Shown piece by piece: positions 13,385-21,362 of a stretch of 21,362 nucleotides of DNA. Position 1 is the stretch's first letter; every line of letters starts with the position of its first letter. Position numbers and translations under genes: made by a program. Origin of the DNA: a virus. The stretch spans positions 1 through 21,362 of IMG/VR virus record IMGVR_UViG_3300030103_000375; one strand, written 5' to 3'. The notes under the pieces are model-generated. The model ran no database searches, was not told the DNA's origin, and saw nothing but the letters and a program-made list of their open reading frames with translations.

Positions 13385-15148
13385 TTATTTATAAGTTACT
13401 GATGGAACCCATTTTAAAGTAGTTCTACCTTGGGCATCTTTTATTTCTTTAACTACAAATGAAACTGTAAAGTCTTCATCGTCTACATTATATTCTTTAC
13501 CAACTTTATCAGGTCTTAAAGTTTGTTTATTTCCTTCATCATCTTTATACTTTCTGTTTTGTAAATATTTATATTGATTTAAATTTTGAGCATGAATATT
13601 AGCATTATCTGGTATGATTGGTAAATTCTCTACATCTGGATTAACATATTCAATGCCATGAGTAGGAGTTTGAGTAGTAAATTGTCTTGCAATCCAACCT
13701 CTATTATAATCTTCTTTAGAACCTCCGGCTCCTATAGAAACTCCTTCTAATTGCATATCCATTGCAGTTTTTAAAGCTTCTATATCATCCATATCATATT
13801 TGTTCATAAGATGTGTTTTAGCTCTTATAACATTACTAACATAAACACTAGATAAACCTGTAGCATCCGTACCATCTGTACCAAAGTTACCATCTATCAT
13901 AGAAAGTTTTTTACTAACATCAGTTTCTTGACCTATTATTGAATTAATTTGAGAAACAACTTCTAATCTATTTTCTTTGTTTCTTATTTCTTCTACGGCA
14001 TTTATTTCATCTCTAGTTATACCCATACCTAAATCATATAAATCTCTTTCTTTAACTGTTAAGAAATCTGTTGGGTCCATATCAGGAGCATCTTCTCTGA
14101 TACGTTCTACTTTAACAAATGTAGAAACAAAATCTGATAAATTATTTTCTTGTATTTCATCAAGTTCTTTTATTTTACTAACTGTTAAACCTTTTCTATA
14201 CGCAGAAATAATATTATCTTCTAATTCTTGTGCTTCTTTTGAGCCTTCCATTATATCTTTAAATTGTGCATCTTCTATATATTTTAAAATAGCTTCATTA
14301 TCTTTAGTTAATTTCATACTTTTTGTTTCATATAAAAAACTATCTTTTTTTACTTCTTCTTCACCTTTTTGAACTTCTCTATTTATTAATTCTTCTTTAC
14401 CTTTAACTGTATCAAAATAAGGTATTTTTTCATCTTGTAATTTTCTTTTAGTTTCAGCTTTTTCTAATTCAATTAATAAATTAGCTTTTTTTTCTTCTCC
14501 TGTACCAAAAACTTTATTAAAAGCAGCTCTAACTAATCCTTTTTTAGTTGGGTCATCTTCAACAGCAGCTAATGCAGCTTTGTATGCTTCTTTTGCCGGT
14601 GCATTAAATTTTGTAAATGTTTGTATATAAACTGCTGGATTTTGACCTTGAGCCTCTATATATTTTTTAGCTAATATTCTTTTTTCTTCTAAAACATCCA
14701 TAGCACTATTATAACTATCAGAACTTAAATTAGACCTACTAATATTAGAATAAGGATTAACTCCTAATTTAGCTTGTAATTCTGTATCATTATTAAAAAA
14801 TTCTATAGCTTTTTTTTCTATATATGCATCAGGGTTTTCTTTATAACTTAAAAATTCATTTCTTTCTTTATTTTTACTAATAAAAATATCTTTATTATTT
14901 TCAAATATATCAGAATACTTTTCATTAGTTTCATTGATAGAATCTATAACACCTTGTTTTTGATTACGTTGTAGTACACCTAAACTTTCTAATACAGCAG
15001 AAGCTACCAAAGCTCTCTTAGCTTGTTTCTTATCTTCTTTATCTCTTCTAGCTAGTAAAGCACCAGCAACTTGACCAAACTCTGAACCAGATAAATAATC
15101 TGAACCACTTACTATTGGTTTAAATTGACTTTCAAATTCTTGTGCCAT
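13385..15148 (-). CDS. Internal virion protein, helical (587 aa)
   Basis: I do not recognise a named domain. The protein is highly charged, rich in Lys and Glu and almost entirely helical, with coiled-coil-like stretches (for example around residues 225-330), no signal peptide and no membrane helix. Size and position between a 241-aa and a 1265-aa virion protein match the middle ejection protein of T7-like phages (gp15). The ATG shares a base with the previous stop (TAATG) and AAAGGAG precedes it. The assignment rests on gene order and composition. A 12-base gap separates it from the 1265-aa gene. Confidence 0.65.
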   Translation of the reverse strand: MAQEFESQFKPIVSGSDYLSGSEFGQVAGALLARRDKEDKKQAKRALVASAVLESLGVLQRNQKQGVIDSINETNEKYSDIFENNKDIFISKNKERNEFLSYKENPDAYIEKKAIEFFNNDTELQAKLGVNPYSNISRSNLSSDSYNSAMDVLEEKRILAKKYIEAQGQNPAVYIQTFTKFNAPAKEAYKAALAAVEDDPTKKGLVRAAFNKVFGTGEEKKANLLIELEKAETKRKLQDEKIPYFDTVKGKEELINREVQKGEEEVKKDSFLYETKSMKLTKDNEAILKYIEDAQFKDIMEGSKEAQELEDNIISAYRKGLTVSKIKELDEIQENNLSDFVSTFVKVERIREDAPDMDPTDFLTVKERDLYDLGMGITRDEINAVEEIRNKENRLEVVSQINSIIGQETDVSKKLSMIDGNFGTDGTDATGLSSVYVSNVIRAKTHLMNKYDMDDIEALKTAMDMQLEGVSIGAGGSKEDYNRGWIARQFTTQTPTHGIEYVNPDVENLPIIPDNANIHAQNLNQYKYLQNRKYKDDEGNKQTLRPDKVGKEYNVDDEDFTVSFVVKEIKDAQGRTTLKWVPSVTYK

Positions 15149-15873
15149 TATGCTTCTCCTTTAGTTAATAAACTTCTAATCTCTGGACCTTGTTCTTTTA
15201 CCTTATCTAATATATTTCTAGGTACTACATTTTCATCTACTGTTGGTTTTAATTTTTTTGTAGTTTGATTTTTAATGTCAGAAACAGCAGTTCTAAATTC
15301 ATTAATTTTATTAGTCATTTCTTCAGCTTCATCTTCCTCATCAAACTCATCTAAATCATTACCTTCAATATTATATTTAATGTTTGCTTCTTCACCTATA
15401 GCCATAATAGTATACATAACAGGTTCTGCTAGTAACATCATATTATCAACACTAATATCTCCTTCAGTAAACTTAGCATATAATATAGCACTACCTATAT
15501 CACCTACTGCAGCACCATTAGCTAAAGCATTTACAATATTCTTTACAGCTTCTGGTTGCATTATCTCAGCTACAATAACATCTAAAGCTTCACGAGGATT
15601 AGTAAGTGTTGGAGGACTTTCCCAAGGATATGCACTCTCAGGACTATTAGTTAAACTTTGTCCCGGAATAGGTCTACCTTGTCCTGATAAATTAGTAAGC
15701 TCATCTAAACCTTTTTGACTAAATCTAGCTTCACCTCTTATCTTAGTACCTTTATCAGGTGCAATATCTTCTATATCAAATCCAGCATCTAAACCATCAA
15801 GAACTGCTAGACCTGCAGCCTCACTTATGTTATCAGATATTATAGGTCTTACTTGTCTATTTGGTTTTCCCAT
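15148..15873 (-). CDS. Virion-associated hypothetical protein (241 aa)
   Basis: The function is not recognised. The protein is acidic, with a disordered N-terminal part (about 1-85) holding the proline-rich GRPIPGQSLTNSPESAYP, a helical middle (about 85-165) and a very acidic patch (DLDEFDEEDEAEE, about 174-186). It sits within the run of ejection-type genes, overlapping the upstream gene by one base and sharing its stop with the next start. It is most likely a minor structural or ejection protein. There is no signal peptide or membrane helix. Confidence 0.62.
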   Translation of the reverse strand: MGKPNRQVRPIISDNISEAAGLAVLDGLDAGFDIEDIAPDKGTKIRGEARFSQKGLDELTNLSGQGRPIPGQSLTNSPESAYPWESPPTLTNPREALDVIVAEIMQPEAVKNIVNALANGAAVGDIGSAILYAKFTEGDISVDNMMLLAEPVMYTIMAIGEEANIKYNIEGNDLDEFDEEDEAEEMTNKINEFRTAVSDIKNQTTKKLKPTVDENVVPRNILDKVKEQGPEIRSLLTKGEA

Positions 15874-16853
15874 TATGCTACTCCTACTGTTTCTTGACTA
15901 TATAACTGTGAACCATACATACTACTTGGGTCAGCATTACCATATAAAGCTTGATTATAAATATCACTTACATTAATATTATTTTCAGAAGCATATATTC
16001 TTAGTGGGTCAAAAGCACCGGCTCTTTCTTGACCACCTGCACCTACTGATGTTCCAGTTGGGTCAGTCTCAGTAATTTTAGCCATAATTGCTCCTGTTGC
16101 TACATTTGTTGCTACGCTAGTTCCTACAGTTCTACCAAATTCACGAAGTCCTGTTAGTCCTGTTGATTGTGAACCTTTTACAGTAGTTCCTACTATAGCA
16201 TCAGAAGTAGTTCCTCTAGCAGCATCTACATCTGCCATAGTAAATGTACCTACTCCTCCTTGTGTATCTACATATGTTTGGGCTGCTCCTTGTAAAGCTG
16301 AAGAACCTTCTGCTGTTAATTGTGCAATATCTGATTCACTCATACCAGTCCTAGATAAAATATTTTTAGCTTGTTCATCACTTGTTACAAATCCTTTTGG
16401 ACTTCCAAATAATCCTTTTTCAACTCCAGTATCTGTTACAGATTTAGTTAAACCTGTAAAATCTGTAACTCCTCTTGCAATATTACCTGCACTACTACCA
16501 ACAGAAGCAAAAGGTTTAGCAGCAGTTTTTGTAAGAAAATTACCTGCTTGTGTAAAAAATTTAGCAGCTCCTGATTTACCAGCAGCACTACCAAATAGTG
16601 CACCACTACTTATAGTATTACTAGCATTCATTAACCAACCACCAAATCCAGTAGCAGTTCCTCCAGTAAATGCTCCAATAGCAGCACCTCCCGTGACTAT
16701 GGCAGCTCCAGCAATAGCAATAGCTTTAAGAATTTTACTAGAGCCAATTTTCTTGACTACTTTCTTAACTCCTTTAACTACTTTCTTAACTACCTTTTTT
16801 ACTTTGCTAGTAATCTTTTTAAAAGCTTTCTTTAATTTTTTAAATAATCCCAT
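15873..16853 (-). CDS. Virion protein with Lys-rich amphipathic N terminus (326 aa)
   Basis: The N-terminal 45 residues are extremely lysine-rich, with repeats of KK-V-V-K (KKVVKKVVKG). A hydrophobic Ala/Gly segment (about 45-68, ILKAIAIAGAAIVTGGAAIGAF) follows, then a Gly/Ser/Thr/Ala-rich low-complexity body. This arrangement of a basic amphipathic helix plus one membrane segment suggests a membrane-active ejection protein, in the place of T7 gp14 (196 aa), but no homology can be claimed. AAGG precedes the ATG. The basic tail could also bind DNA in the capsid. Its stop shares a base with the next ATG. Confidence 0.65.
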   Translation of the reverse strand: MGLFKKLKKAFKKITSKVKKVVKKVVKGVKKVVKKIGSSKILKAIAIAGAAIVTGGAAIGAFTGGTATGFGGWLMNASNTISSGALFGSAAGKSGAAKFFTQAGNFLTKTAAKPFASVGSSAGNIARGVTDFTGLTKSVTDTGVEKGLFGSPKGFVTSDEQAKNILSRTGMSESDIAQLTAEGSSALQGAAQTYVDTQGGVGTFTMADVDAARGTTSDAIVGTTVKGSQSTGLTGLREFGRTVGTSVATNVATGAIMAKITETDPTGTSVGAGGQERAGAFDPLRIYASENNINVSDIYNQALYGNADPSSMYGSQLYSQETVGVA

Positions 16854-16863
16854 AATCTATACC

Positions 16864-19800
16864 TTAACTTCCTGTTCCACCAGTTAATAATGTTATTAAT
16901 GATTTAATAGCAGTTAGACCAGAACCATACTTAGAAGGGTCTGAAGCTAACGCTGTGTTTACTAATGCTGATATTCTATTCTTTTCATTTTCACTTGACC
17001 TAAAATCATAATCAGCTTGGTCTCTTAATTCTTGCCATAAGAATGATTGTGCTGTTTGTGACATAGCAAAAGCATTCTGTGCATTTTGTGCATTAATTTG
17101 ATTTTGCATTGCAGTATTAGCAGTATTAACTTGTCTTCTCCATTGAGTATTAGATTGTTCTACTACTGCTTGGTTCTGTGCATTCCATTGATTTCTTGCA
17201 AAATCTTGATTAGAATTAAATTGGTCTATCTGTGTTGCTAACTGTGTATTAAACTTTTCAACATCAGCAGCTCTATTAGCATCTCTAGCTGCTGCTGCAT
17301 TAGTTTGTGTAGCATTAAACTGCTCCATTGAATTTAATTGAGTAGTATTATACTGTTCCATTTGAGCAGATAGACTCATCATAAACTGGTCTCGTTGTTG
17401 TTCATTAGTAGCATTAAATTGTCTTGATGCATTTTCAGCAGCTTCAGCAGATAATATTCTTTGCTGTTCTTGCTGTGCTCTCATCATATTAGCTTGTTGC
17501 TCATTATTCATGTTAGCCATATCCATAGTTAAAAAGTTTTTAGCATTTTGTACAGCTAATCTTTCTCTTGTTCCTAAGTTTGCTAAATCCATTGAAGCCA
17601 TAGCTGTAGCATTCTGCATAATAGCTTGTTGTTCTGCATTCATATCTGTAAGAGCTACAGTTTGCATAAACTTACTATTAGCTAATTCAACTTGTTGAGC
17701 TGCTGAAAACTTAGCCATATCCATATTAGCCTTAGTTGTAGCATTTTGTATAGCTGATTGTTGGTCAACATTAAGTTGAGCTAATCCCATTTGATTAGCT
17801 AACTGTGCTTGGAGCTGATTAGTCTGTAAAGTTTTATTAAGATTTGCAAGTTCTGTTTTTTCAGCATTACTTAATAATTCACTAGCAGCTAAATTACGAG
17901 AAGATAAATTAGCTAATCTCATTTGTTGTTCATTACTTAAATTAGCAAGTTCCATCTGCTGTTTAAATCCTTCATTTTTAGCAAGAAAATCAGCAGCAGT
18001 TTGCATTTCTAATATACGTTTTTGATTAACTGCAGCTTGATTAGCTCCTTCAACTTGTGCTTCTATTTGAAGCTCTGCCATATTTAGTTGTTGCTCATTA
18101 CCAAGTTCTTGCATATTTACTTGTTGTTGATTTTGAGAACGTACTAAAGCAGCTTGTTGTTCATTTTGTAAGTTAGCTAGTCTTGTTTGCTGTTGTTGTT
18201 CAGCAGTTGTCATCACAGCTTGTTGGTCAAACTGACTTTGCATAACTCTCATCTGTTGAGACATTTGAGCTGTTTGACTTGCAGCAGTTTGTCTATTAGA
18301 TAAGTTTTGTAATCTTAATTGTTGTTGTTGTGTAGCTTGTTGTAAGTTTGCTTGTTGTTCATTACTTAAGTTTTGAGCTGCTCTTTGCTGTAAAGCTTGT
18401 GCATTACTTTGTGCCATTGGTAAAGCACTTTGTACAATAGCATTAAACAATGCATCTCTACCTACAGTAGAAACAGCAATACCTCTAGCAGCCATAGCTT
18501 GATTAACTGTATCAACTGCTGGTCTTGCCCATCTAGGTATTTCACCATCTTCCATACCACCTAGTAATGTTTCCATTTGTGATGATACTAAAGCTTCTTG
18601 AGGCAAAGCAGCAACAGCAGCTTGTACTTCTACAGGTTGATTATCTATTTGAGCTTGAACTGTTGCAGGGTCTTGTACAACTGCAGCAGCTATCTCTGGT
18701 GGTAAGTCACCGACTACTTTTAACATATCTGCAGCAGCACCTTGAGCAGCTTTACCTTTTACTGGTCTTTGTTTAGCAGCTTTATAACCTACTGTTTCAT
18801 TAATAGCAGCAGCAACACCATCAGGAGCAGCTTCACCTAATATTGTTTGTCTTTCTTGTCTTTCAGCATCAGGAGTTATATTAACAGTTGGGTCATCTCC
18901 ATCTACTTCTTTTACTAAGTAATCATTATCTGGTCCTAAAACATCATCAACTCTTGTAGCTTCTGCAGCTTCAGCTTGTAATTCATCAACAGTTGCAAAT
19001 TTAACACCTGCTGTTATTTCACCGGGAGCTACGTCTTCTATACGTCTTGCTTCTCTTTCTCTTGCAGCTTGGACATCAGCAACTTCATCACTTACAAAAG
19101 CATCATATTTAGCTGCTTCTCTTTCTGCCGGAGTTGTTGCTGTAGTAGTAGTTCCTTCTCTAACTGCTTCTGGTCCAACTGGTTCAGCTTGTCTTTGTCC
19201 TACAGTTGTAGGCTCTGCCATTTTTATGATTTGTTGTTCTCTTATAGGCTCTCCTGTTTCAGGGTCTATACCCATTTGAACTGCATCAGGTAATTGTGCA
19301 GCTTTAGGAACTTCACCTCTTGCTGCAGCCTCTGCAGATTGTCTAGCAAAACTAGGTGTTTGAGTTTCTTCTTCTGATGTCTGTGAATCTTCATTTGTAG
19401 TATCATCACCTGTTCCAGTATCATCATCACCTGTTCCTGTATCATCATCACCTGTTCCTGTATCATCTGTATCATCATAATCATAATAATCATCATTTAA
19501 ATCATCACCATTTTGTTCTGTTGTACTTGTAACAGTTGTTTGTGTTCCACCCGGATTAAAAGGTACACCCGGTCCTACTGGACCTCCTCTTACTATATCT
19601 CCACCCGGTCCACCTATTGATATTGGTGGTACTGGTCTACCTACTACAGGTCCATCATTAACTGGTAAAGGTTGAACTTTTTCTAATGGTGGTTGTTTTG
19701 GAGGTGCTACTGGTCTACCTACACTTTTTGGAGGTGTCGGTTTTAAATTTACTTGTAAATTAGGACCTCTTGCTCTATGGTCAGTTAATCCACCACGTTG

Positions 19801-19890
19801 AGCTTTTACTCGTCCACCAGTACGCATATCTACTCTCTTATCAGTAGTAACTTTTTGTTTATATTGTTTTCTATTCTTTTTCTTTCCCAT
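16864..19890 (-). CDS. Large Q/N-rich repeat structural protein (1008 aa)
   Basis: Regions in order: a basic N terminus (1-45, GKKKNRKQYKQK); a proline/glycine-rich segment (about 48-115); an acidic low-complexity tract with TGTGDDD repeats (about 130-170); a helical Ala/Glu-rich region (170-470); a conserved-looking block with IPRWARPAVDTVNQAMAARG (about 465-490); then a long Gln/Asn-rich coiled region (about 500-930) with recurring L-x-N-L-x-N-E-Q-Q and M-D-[ML]-A-N units. The end contains TQWRRQVNTANTAMQNQ. I recall related proteins annotated as structural in marine podoviruses, unverified here. An extended helical virion or tail protein is the best reading. GAGG precedes the ATG, which shares a base with the previous stop. 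Confidence 0.72.
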   Translation of the reverse strand: MGKKKNRKQYKQKVTTDKRVDMRTGGRVKAQRGGLTDHRARGPNLQVNLKPTPPKSVGRPVAPPKQPPLEKVQPLPVNDGPVVGRPVPPISIGGPGGDIVRGGPVGPGVPFNPGGTQTTVTSTTEQNGDDLNDDYYDYDDTDDTGTGDDDTGTGDDDTGTGDDTTNEDSQTSEEETQTPSFARQSAEAAARGEVPKAAQLPDAVQMGIDPETGEPIREQQIIKMAEPTTVGQRQAEPVGPEAVREGTTTTATTPAEREAAKYDAFVSDEVADVQAAREREARRIEDVAPGEITAGVKFATVDELQAEAAEATRVDDVLGPDNDYLVKEVDGDDPTVNITPDAERQERQTILGEAAPDGVAAAINETVGYKAAKQRPVKGKAAQGAAADMLKVVGDLPPEIAAAVVQDPATVQAQIDNQPVEVQAAVAALPQEALVSSQMETLLGGMEDGEIPRWARPAVDTVNQAMAARGIAVSTVGRDALFNAIVQSALPMAQSNAQALQQRAAQNLSNEQQANLQQATQQQQLRLQNLSNRQTAASQTAQMSQQMRVMQSQFDQQAVMTTAEQQQQTRLANLQNEQQAALVRSQNQQQVNMQELGNEQQLNMAELQIEAQVEGANQAAVNQKRILEMQTAADFLAKNEGFKQQMELANLSNEQQMRLANLSSRNLAASELLSNAEKTELANLNKTLQTNQLQAQLANQMGLAQLNVDQQSAIQNATTKANMDMAKFSAAQQVELANSKFMQTVALTDMNAEQQAIMQNATAMASMDLANLGTRERLAVQNAKNFLTMDMANMNNEQQANMMRAQQEQQRILSAEAAENASRQFNATNEQQRDQFMMSLSAQMEQYNTTQLNSMEQFNATQTNAAAARDANRAADVEKFNTQLATQIDQFNSNQDFARNQWNAQNQAVVEQSNTQWRRQVNTANTAMQNQINAQNAQNAFAMSQTAQSFLWQELRDQADYDFRSSENEKNRISALVNTALASDPSKYGSGLTAIKSLITLLTGGTGS
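19409..19471. repeat. 21-bp tandem repeat encoding TGTGDDD units
   Basis: Three adjacent copies of a 21-bp unit beginning CCTGTTCC start at 19409, 19430 and 19451; the copies differ at a few positions and the last diverges at its end. They lie in frame within the 1008-aa gene, where each copy encodes seven residues of an acidic Thr/Gly/Asp tract. The in-frame period means copy number can change without breaking the protein. The following bases are rich in ATC/ATA and encode more Asp and Tyr. Confidence 0.85.
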
Positions 19891-20132
19891 TATTTTACCT
19901 CAAAGAGTTTGTCAACCTTTTCATGTAGTTTTTCTAATCTATCCATTAAGACATTCATTCCTTCTTTTACTTCTTGTTTGGTGACATAGTCTTTTGCAAT
20001 CTCTTCACGAGTCTTATTTAAAAGTATGTCTATTCTTTTTGCTTCGGCTTCGTTTCTACGAATACCGTAAAGCACCGGAGCTAACACCAATGTTATGAAG
20101 ATGTTCCAAAACAAATATGGTGTCAGTTCCAT
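19890..20132 (-). CDS. 80-aa single-TM coiled-coil protein
   Basis: One membrane helix (about residues 6-24, LFWNIFITLVLAPVLYG) is followed by a charged, heptad-like helix to the end (KLHEKVDKLFEVK). The design is like that of the 116-aa protein next to the holin, but no sequence similarity is evident. It lies between the tail-side genes and the 1008-aa structural gene, with its stop sharing a base with the next ATG. It could be a holin-like or spanin-like protein or a small virion membrane protein. Nothing in the sequence settles this, and its start has no strong binding site. Confidence 0.65.
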   Translation of the reverse strand: MELTPYLFWNIFITLVLAPVLYGIRRNEAEAKRIDILLNKTREEIAKDYVTKQEVKEGMNVLMDRLEKLHEKVDKLFEVK

Positions 20133-20138
20133 AGCTTA

Positions 20139-20483
20139 TTAACCGATTGTTTTAGTAACGGATGTAGGTGTAATCTTCTCAGCTATCTGTGCATCTAATC
20201 CAGCTTTTAAAGCTGTAACTTCGTCAGCACCTAAAGCAGCTTCAACCCAACCTTGAACATCACTAGCTTTTAAATCTGCAAAAGCTGTAAAGCTTGAAAG
20301 GTCTGAAGTGTCAACACCTTGTGAACCATAAGAAGTAGCAGCCCAGTTATTACCGTCACTATCCTTATTAGTATCATCAGTTGCTGTAAGTCTCCAATGT
20401 ACGTTGTAGACTACATCACTTTTACTATCTTTTGTAGGGTATGTATCAACTGTTGAAACATCCCAAGTATATCCTATTGCCAT
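20139..20483 (-). CDS. 114-aa small protein downstream of the tail fibre (DUF7936-like)
   Basis: The N-terminal half is beta-rich (YTWDVSTVDTYPT, VVYNVHWRLTATD) and the C-terminal half is a short helical segment ending in IAEKITPTSVTKTIG, with VQGWVEAALGADEV in between. This layout resembles small proteins often found beside tail genes in marine phages (DUF7936-like, from memory). AAAGGAG precedes the ATG, and its start lies one base after the tail-fibre stop. It is probably a minor virion or assembly protein, but its function is not known. Confidence 0.7.
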   Translation of the reverse strand: MAIGYTWDVSTVDTYPTKDSKSDVVYNVHWRLTATDDTNKDSDGNNWAATSYGSQGVDTSDLSSFTAFADLKASDVQGWVEAALGADEVTALKAGLDAQIAEKITPTSVTKTIG

Positions 20484-20484
20484 A

Positions 20485-21362
20485 TTATTCTCCTTTTAAA
20501 TTTGCAATTTCAGCTCGTAATGTTTCAATAGTATCTATTAAATCACTATAGCCGTCCATATCCTCTAGTCCTTTTGGACTATGTGAATCTTTTTTAAGTT
20601 TTTCTATTTGTTCTTGTTGTTCTTGCATTCCTTTAACAAGATGTGTAACAAGTTTACTATAATCCATTGAGTAGTAACCATCTTCGCCTTGATTTACTGC
20701 ATTTGGTACTAGCTTTTCAACTTCTTGTGCTATCAATCCTTCGTCTGCATGGTTATCAGCTTTCCAGTTATAAGCAACTGGGTTAAGATTATTGATTACA
20801 TCTAAACCTCTTGATGCACCTGTAACGTCTTTAAGTCTTGCATCAGATGATGTGTTATAGGTTACAGCATTAGTTGAGCTTTGATTAATAGAGCCAATCT
20901 GTGTACTGTTTCTTCTAAATACATATAATTCAGCTCCAGCAGAAGTACCATCCATATTTTGTTGTATGTTTATACCTGTTGACCCATGTTGAAAAGATAT
21001 ACCACCTACACCTTGATTGGTTGAAGTTCCTAAAAGGACATGTCCTGAAGAAGTAAGACGCATTCTTTCTGCATCAGCAGTAGCAAAGACTAATGTTGCG
21101 TTTGAAGCAACTGCACTATGTGAACCATTAGCACCAGAATATAAACTAAAGGCATTACCTATTTCTAAAAGTTGGTCATTTGCTGTGTTTGTTACTGATA
21201 AATATGATTCACCAGCTGCACGATGTAAATGTAATCCTGAAGTTAAACTTTGAGTTCCGATACCAACTCGTCCTGAATTATCTATACGCATTCTTTCTGT
21301 ATCGTTTGTAGCAAACACTAAAGGTAAGTTGGCTCTATGTTGAATAAAAGCACCTGTGCTAT
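20485..21362 (-). CDS. Tail fibre / spike protein with C-terminal S74 intramolecular chaperone (5' end outside window)
   Basis: The frame runs open through the right edge, so only the C-terminal 292 or so residues are seen. Two repeats of the pattern LVFAT-x-D-x-ERMR followed by SGxVxxGT are typical of trimeric phage fibres with a host-binding role. The C-terminal domain begins at SDARLKD and includes LIAQEVEKLVPNAV and YSMDYSKLVTHLVKG, the S74 peptidase (endosialidase-type) chaperone. The catalytic Ser (codon 20847-20845) and the Lys five residues later are both present, so the domain should trimerise the fibre and then cleave itself off. A coiled coil (EQQEQIEKLKK and a C-terminal helix) ends the protein. 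The GTG at 21318 is internal. Confidence 0.9.
   Translation of the reverse strand, partial: STGAFIQHRANLPLVFATNDTERMRIDNSGRVGIGTQSLTSGLHLHRAAGESYLSVTNTANDQLLEIGNAFSLYSGANGSHSAVASNATLVFATADAERMRLTSSGHVLLGTSTNQGVGGISFQHGSTGINIQQNMDGTSAGAELYVFRRNSTQIGSINQSSTNAVTYNTSSDARLKDVTGASRGLDVINNLNPVAYNWKADNHADEGLIAQEVEKLVPNAVNQGEDGYYSMDYSKLVTHLVKGMQEQQEQIEKLKKDSHSPKGLEDMDGYSDLIDTIETLRAEIANLKGE

Noticed and set aside
19266-19496. Minus-strand frame of 76 aa rich in Met/Ile and Gln within the 1008-aa gene
   Set aside because: It is an out-of-frame reading of the GAT/GAC-rich 21-bp repeat tract, with no start signal.

Overview
The window is part of an AT-rich (roughly one-third GC) double-stranded DNA tailed phage, most likely a marine podovirus of a Gram-negative host. 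The phage assignment rests on an S74-chaperone tail fibre, a run of large internal-virion/ejection-type proteins, a T4-type lysozyme, a GTA-type three-TM holin and a phage-style ribonucleotide reductase operon. An outer-membrane host is implied by the phage-borne lipoprotein pore CsgG. Host and phage genus cannot be fixed from this sequence.

Layout. (1) Bases 1-2426, plus strand: a tight nucleotide-metabolism operon with the nrdA 3' end, a 47-aa zinc ribbon, a 72-aa protein, nrdB, a membrane-anchored c-type cytochrome and a 74-aa unknown. (2) 2427-2549: the convergent junction, holding a long imperfect inverted repeat. (3) 2550-3050, minus strand: hsp20, with a perfect consensus sigma-70 promoter embedded in the end of the neighbouring gene and a ROSE-like RNA thermometer over its ribosome binding site. 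(4) 3033-8159, minus strand: csgF, csgG, a curlin-repeat protein, a secreted FecR-domain protein, a small secreted/membrane protein and a CHASE2-type class III nucleotide cyclase, in that transcription order and all overlapping or abutting. (5) 8161-9572, minus strand: lysis genes (lysozyme, a 49-aa small protein, holin, a single-TM coiled-coil protein). (6) 9575-21362, minus strand: virion genes from a tail fibre (running off the right edge) through two small proteins, a Q/N-rich 1008-aa protein and four ejection-type proteins of 326, 241, 587 and 1265 aa.

How the parts fit. The minus-strand genes from the tail fibre to the cyclase have almost no gaps, so the curli-like module is probably expressed late, with virion and lysis genes. 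CsgG would form an outer-membrane pore, CsgF its gate partner, and the curlin-like protein the exported substrate. FecR, the 151-aa protein and the CHASE2 cyclase look like an envelope-to-cytoplasm signalling arm that would change host cyclic-nucleotide levels. This secrete-and-sense cassette is the most striking content. hsp20 can be switched separately by host RNA polymerase and probably by temperature. The cytochrome and ribonucleotide reductase are metabolic cargo on the other strand. By hand scan the whole window, cargo included, contains no GATC, which suggests restriction pressure and long residence of the cargo in the phage.
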